Source: Lachnospiraceae bacterium
Lineage (GTDB): Bacteria > Bacillota > Clostridia > Lachnospirales > Lachnospiraceae
Length of the DNA: 43,509 nucleotides
Assembly: GCA_009911505.1 (NCBI GenBank)
Contig: QXXL01000157.1
Span: 1-43,509, forward strand
Direction: 5' to 3'
Shown: positions 42,958 through 43,509 of the stretch, piece by piece
How the letters are laid out: every line of letters begins with the position of its first letter
How positions within the stretch are numbered: the stretch's first letter is position 1
The notes under the pieces: generated by a model
Databases searched by the model: none
Told to the model about the DNA's origin: nothing
The model's input: the letters and a program-made list of their open reading frames with translations, nothing else
Position numbers and translations under genes: made by a program

Positions 42958-43389
42958 ATGGAATATAAGTTTTATGGCTGGGAGCATGCAGATGCCACAG
43001 CGGTTACAGAGGAATATCCGGGTATCCGGACGCCAAGAGATTTATATGATGCGCTTTCTGGAATTTGGTGTGAATATACCTGTGCCCCAAGGATGCAAAA
43101 AGACTGGAGCAGAGAAAACCCGACACTTGGGCAGTGTTCTATTACGGCGTTTCTGGCACAGGATATTTTTGGCGGAAAGGTATACGGAGTTTTGAGAAAG
43201 GGTGGAAATTATCATTGTTATAATGTGGCGGGCGGCTGTGTGTTTGACCTGACTAGCGAACAGTTTGGGGATGAGGCATTAAAGTATGAGGGCAATCCGG
43301 AACAGTTTCGAGAAGTGCACTTTGCAAAAGCAGAGAAGAGGATGAGGTATGAGTACCTTAGGAATGAGCTGAAGAAATTCTGCAAGTAA
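42958..43389 (+). CDS. YunG-like protein of unknown function
   Basis: The 143-aa protein has the pattern WSRENPTLGQCSITAFLAQD, then FGGKVYGVLRKGGNYHCYNV and VFDLTSEQFG, which recalls the YunG family of Firmicutes. The conserved GQC, His and Asp arrangement is suggestive of a cysteine-peptidase-like fold, but no function is established. TTGGAG precedes the ATG. It is 54 bases after the GyrI-like gene and is followed by ~90 bases leading to a terminator. Confidence 0.65.
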   Translation: MEYKFYGWEHADATAVTEEYPGIRTPRDLYDALSGIWCEYTCAPRMQKDWSRENPTLGQCSITAFLAQDIFGGKVYGVLRKGGNYHCYNVAGGCVFDLTSEQFGDEALKYEGNPEQFREVHFAKAEKRMRYEYLRNELKKFCK

Positions 43390-43477
43390 ATGGGGGCTGT
43401 TGGTTAGCATACCCACAGAAAAAGGAGCGGGGCAAGGGTTTGTCAAGAAAAATGTGTAAGTTTTATAAAATTTTCTT

Positions 43478-43506
43478 ACCGGCAGTTTTCAAAGCTGCCG
43501 GTTTTA
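43478..43506 (+). terminator. Terminator at the window edge
   Basis: ACCGGCAG (43478-43485) pairs perfectly with CTGCCGGT (43495-43502), followed by TTT before the window ends. Confidence 0.75.
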
Positions 43507-43509
43507 CAT

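Overview
The window reads as a low-to-mid GC Firmicute chromosome, most likely a Lachnospiraceae-type Clostridium relative. The grounds are gene order (ylxM-ffh-rpsP-khpA; Asp23-nusB-xseA-xseB-ispA-dxs-tlyA-nadK-argR ... recN), strong AGGAGG ribosome binding sites, and sigma-A type promoters. Nearly everything is on the + strand; only an ECF sigma/anti-sigma pair and an AraC regulator are on the - strand. I see no rRNA, tRNA, CRISPR array, transposase or phage gene.

Layout. (1) 1-3.4 kb: an AT-rich accessory pair of secreted proteins, a subtilisin-type protease with an unusual zinc-phospholipase-like C-terminal half, and a leucine-rich-repeat protein. (2) 3.6-6.4 kb: a LysR regulator followed by leuC-leuD (isopropylmalate isomerase), ended by a terminator shared with the opposing operon. 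(3) 6.4-10 kb: ECF sigma factor plus membrane anti-sigma candidate (-), then an L,D-transpeptidase (+). (4) 10-21.4 kb: carbohydrate locus, with an AraC regulator divergent from a sugar-binding lipoprotein, two permeases, a GH36 alpha-galactosidase, a cytosolic ParB-like/BMP fusion, a metallophosphoesterase and a separately promoted GH13 enzyme. No ATPase is encoded with the importer. A 234-bp, very GC-rich inverted repeat with nested hairpins lies between the permease and alpha-galactosidase genes. (5) 21.5-23.4 kb: acetate kinase and an AIM24-family protein. (6) 23.6-27.8 kb: SRP/ribosome block (ylxM, ffh, rpsP, khpA) running into gpmI rather than rimM-trmD-rplS; a LexA-like palindrome lies upstream. 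(7) 28.1-35.5 kb: housekeeping operon from Asp23 to argR, with dxs split by an apparent one-base deletion. (8) 35.5-39.5 kb: a self-contained zinc-import cassette between argR and recN, with its own promoter, repeat-bearing leader, structured intergenic region and terminator. (9) 39.5-43.4 kb: recN, a WYL regulator, a GyrI-like/DUF3795 fusion and a YunG-like protein.

How the genes work together. The carbohydrate locus would import an alpha-galactoside and cleave it in the cytoplasm, with the GH13 enzyme acting on alpha-glucosides and ackA making ATP from acetyl phosphate. The nusB-argR block supplies transcription, DNA-repair, isoprenoid and NADP functions. The zinc cassette pairs a ZnuABC-type importer with a small Cys-rich membrane protein and a Cys-rich lipoprotein.

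The signals most worth checking are the 234-bp inverted repeat, the dxs frameshift, the LexA-like box before ylxM-ffh, the zinc cassette and its leaders, the protease/phospholipase-like fusion, and two non-coding elements sharing a recurring TTCAAACAYGCTYTA motif. Gene functions come from motif recognition by eye; no database search was run.
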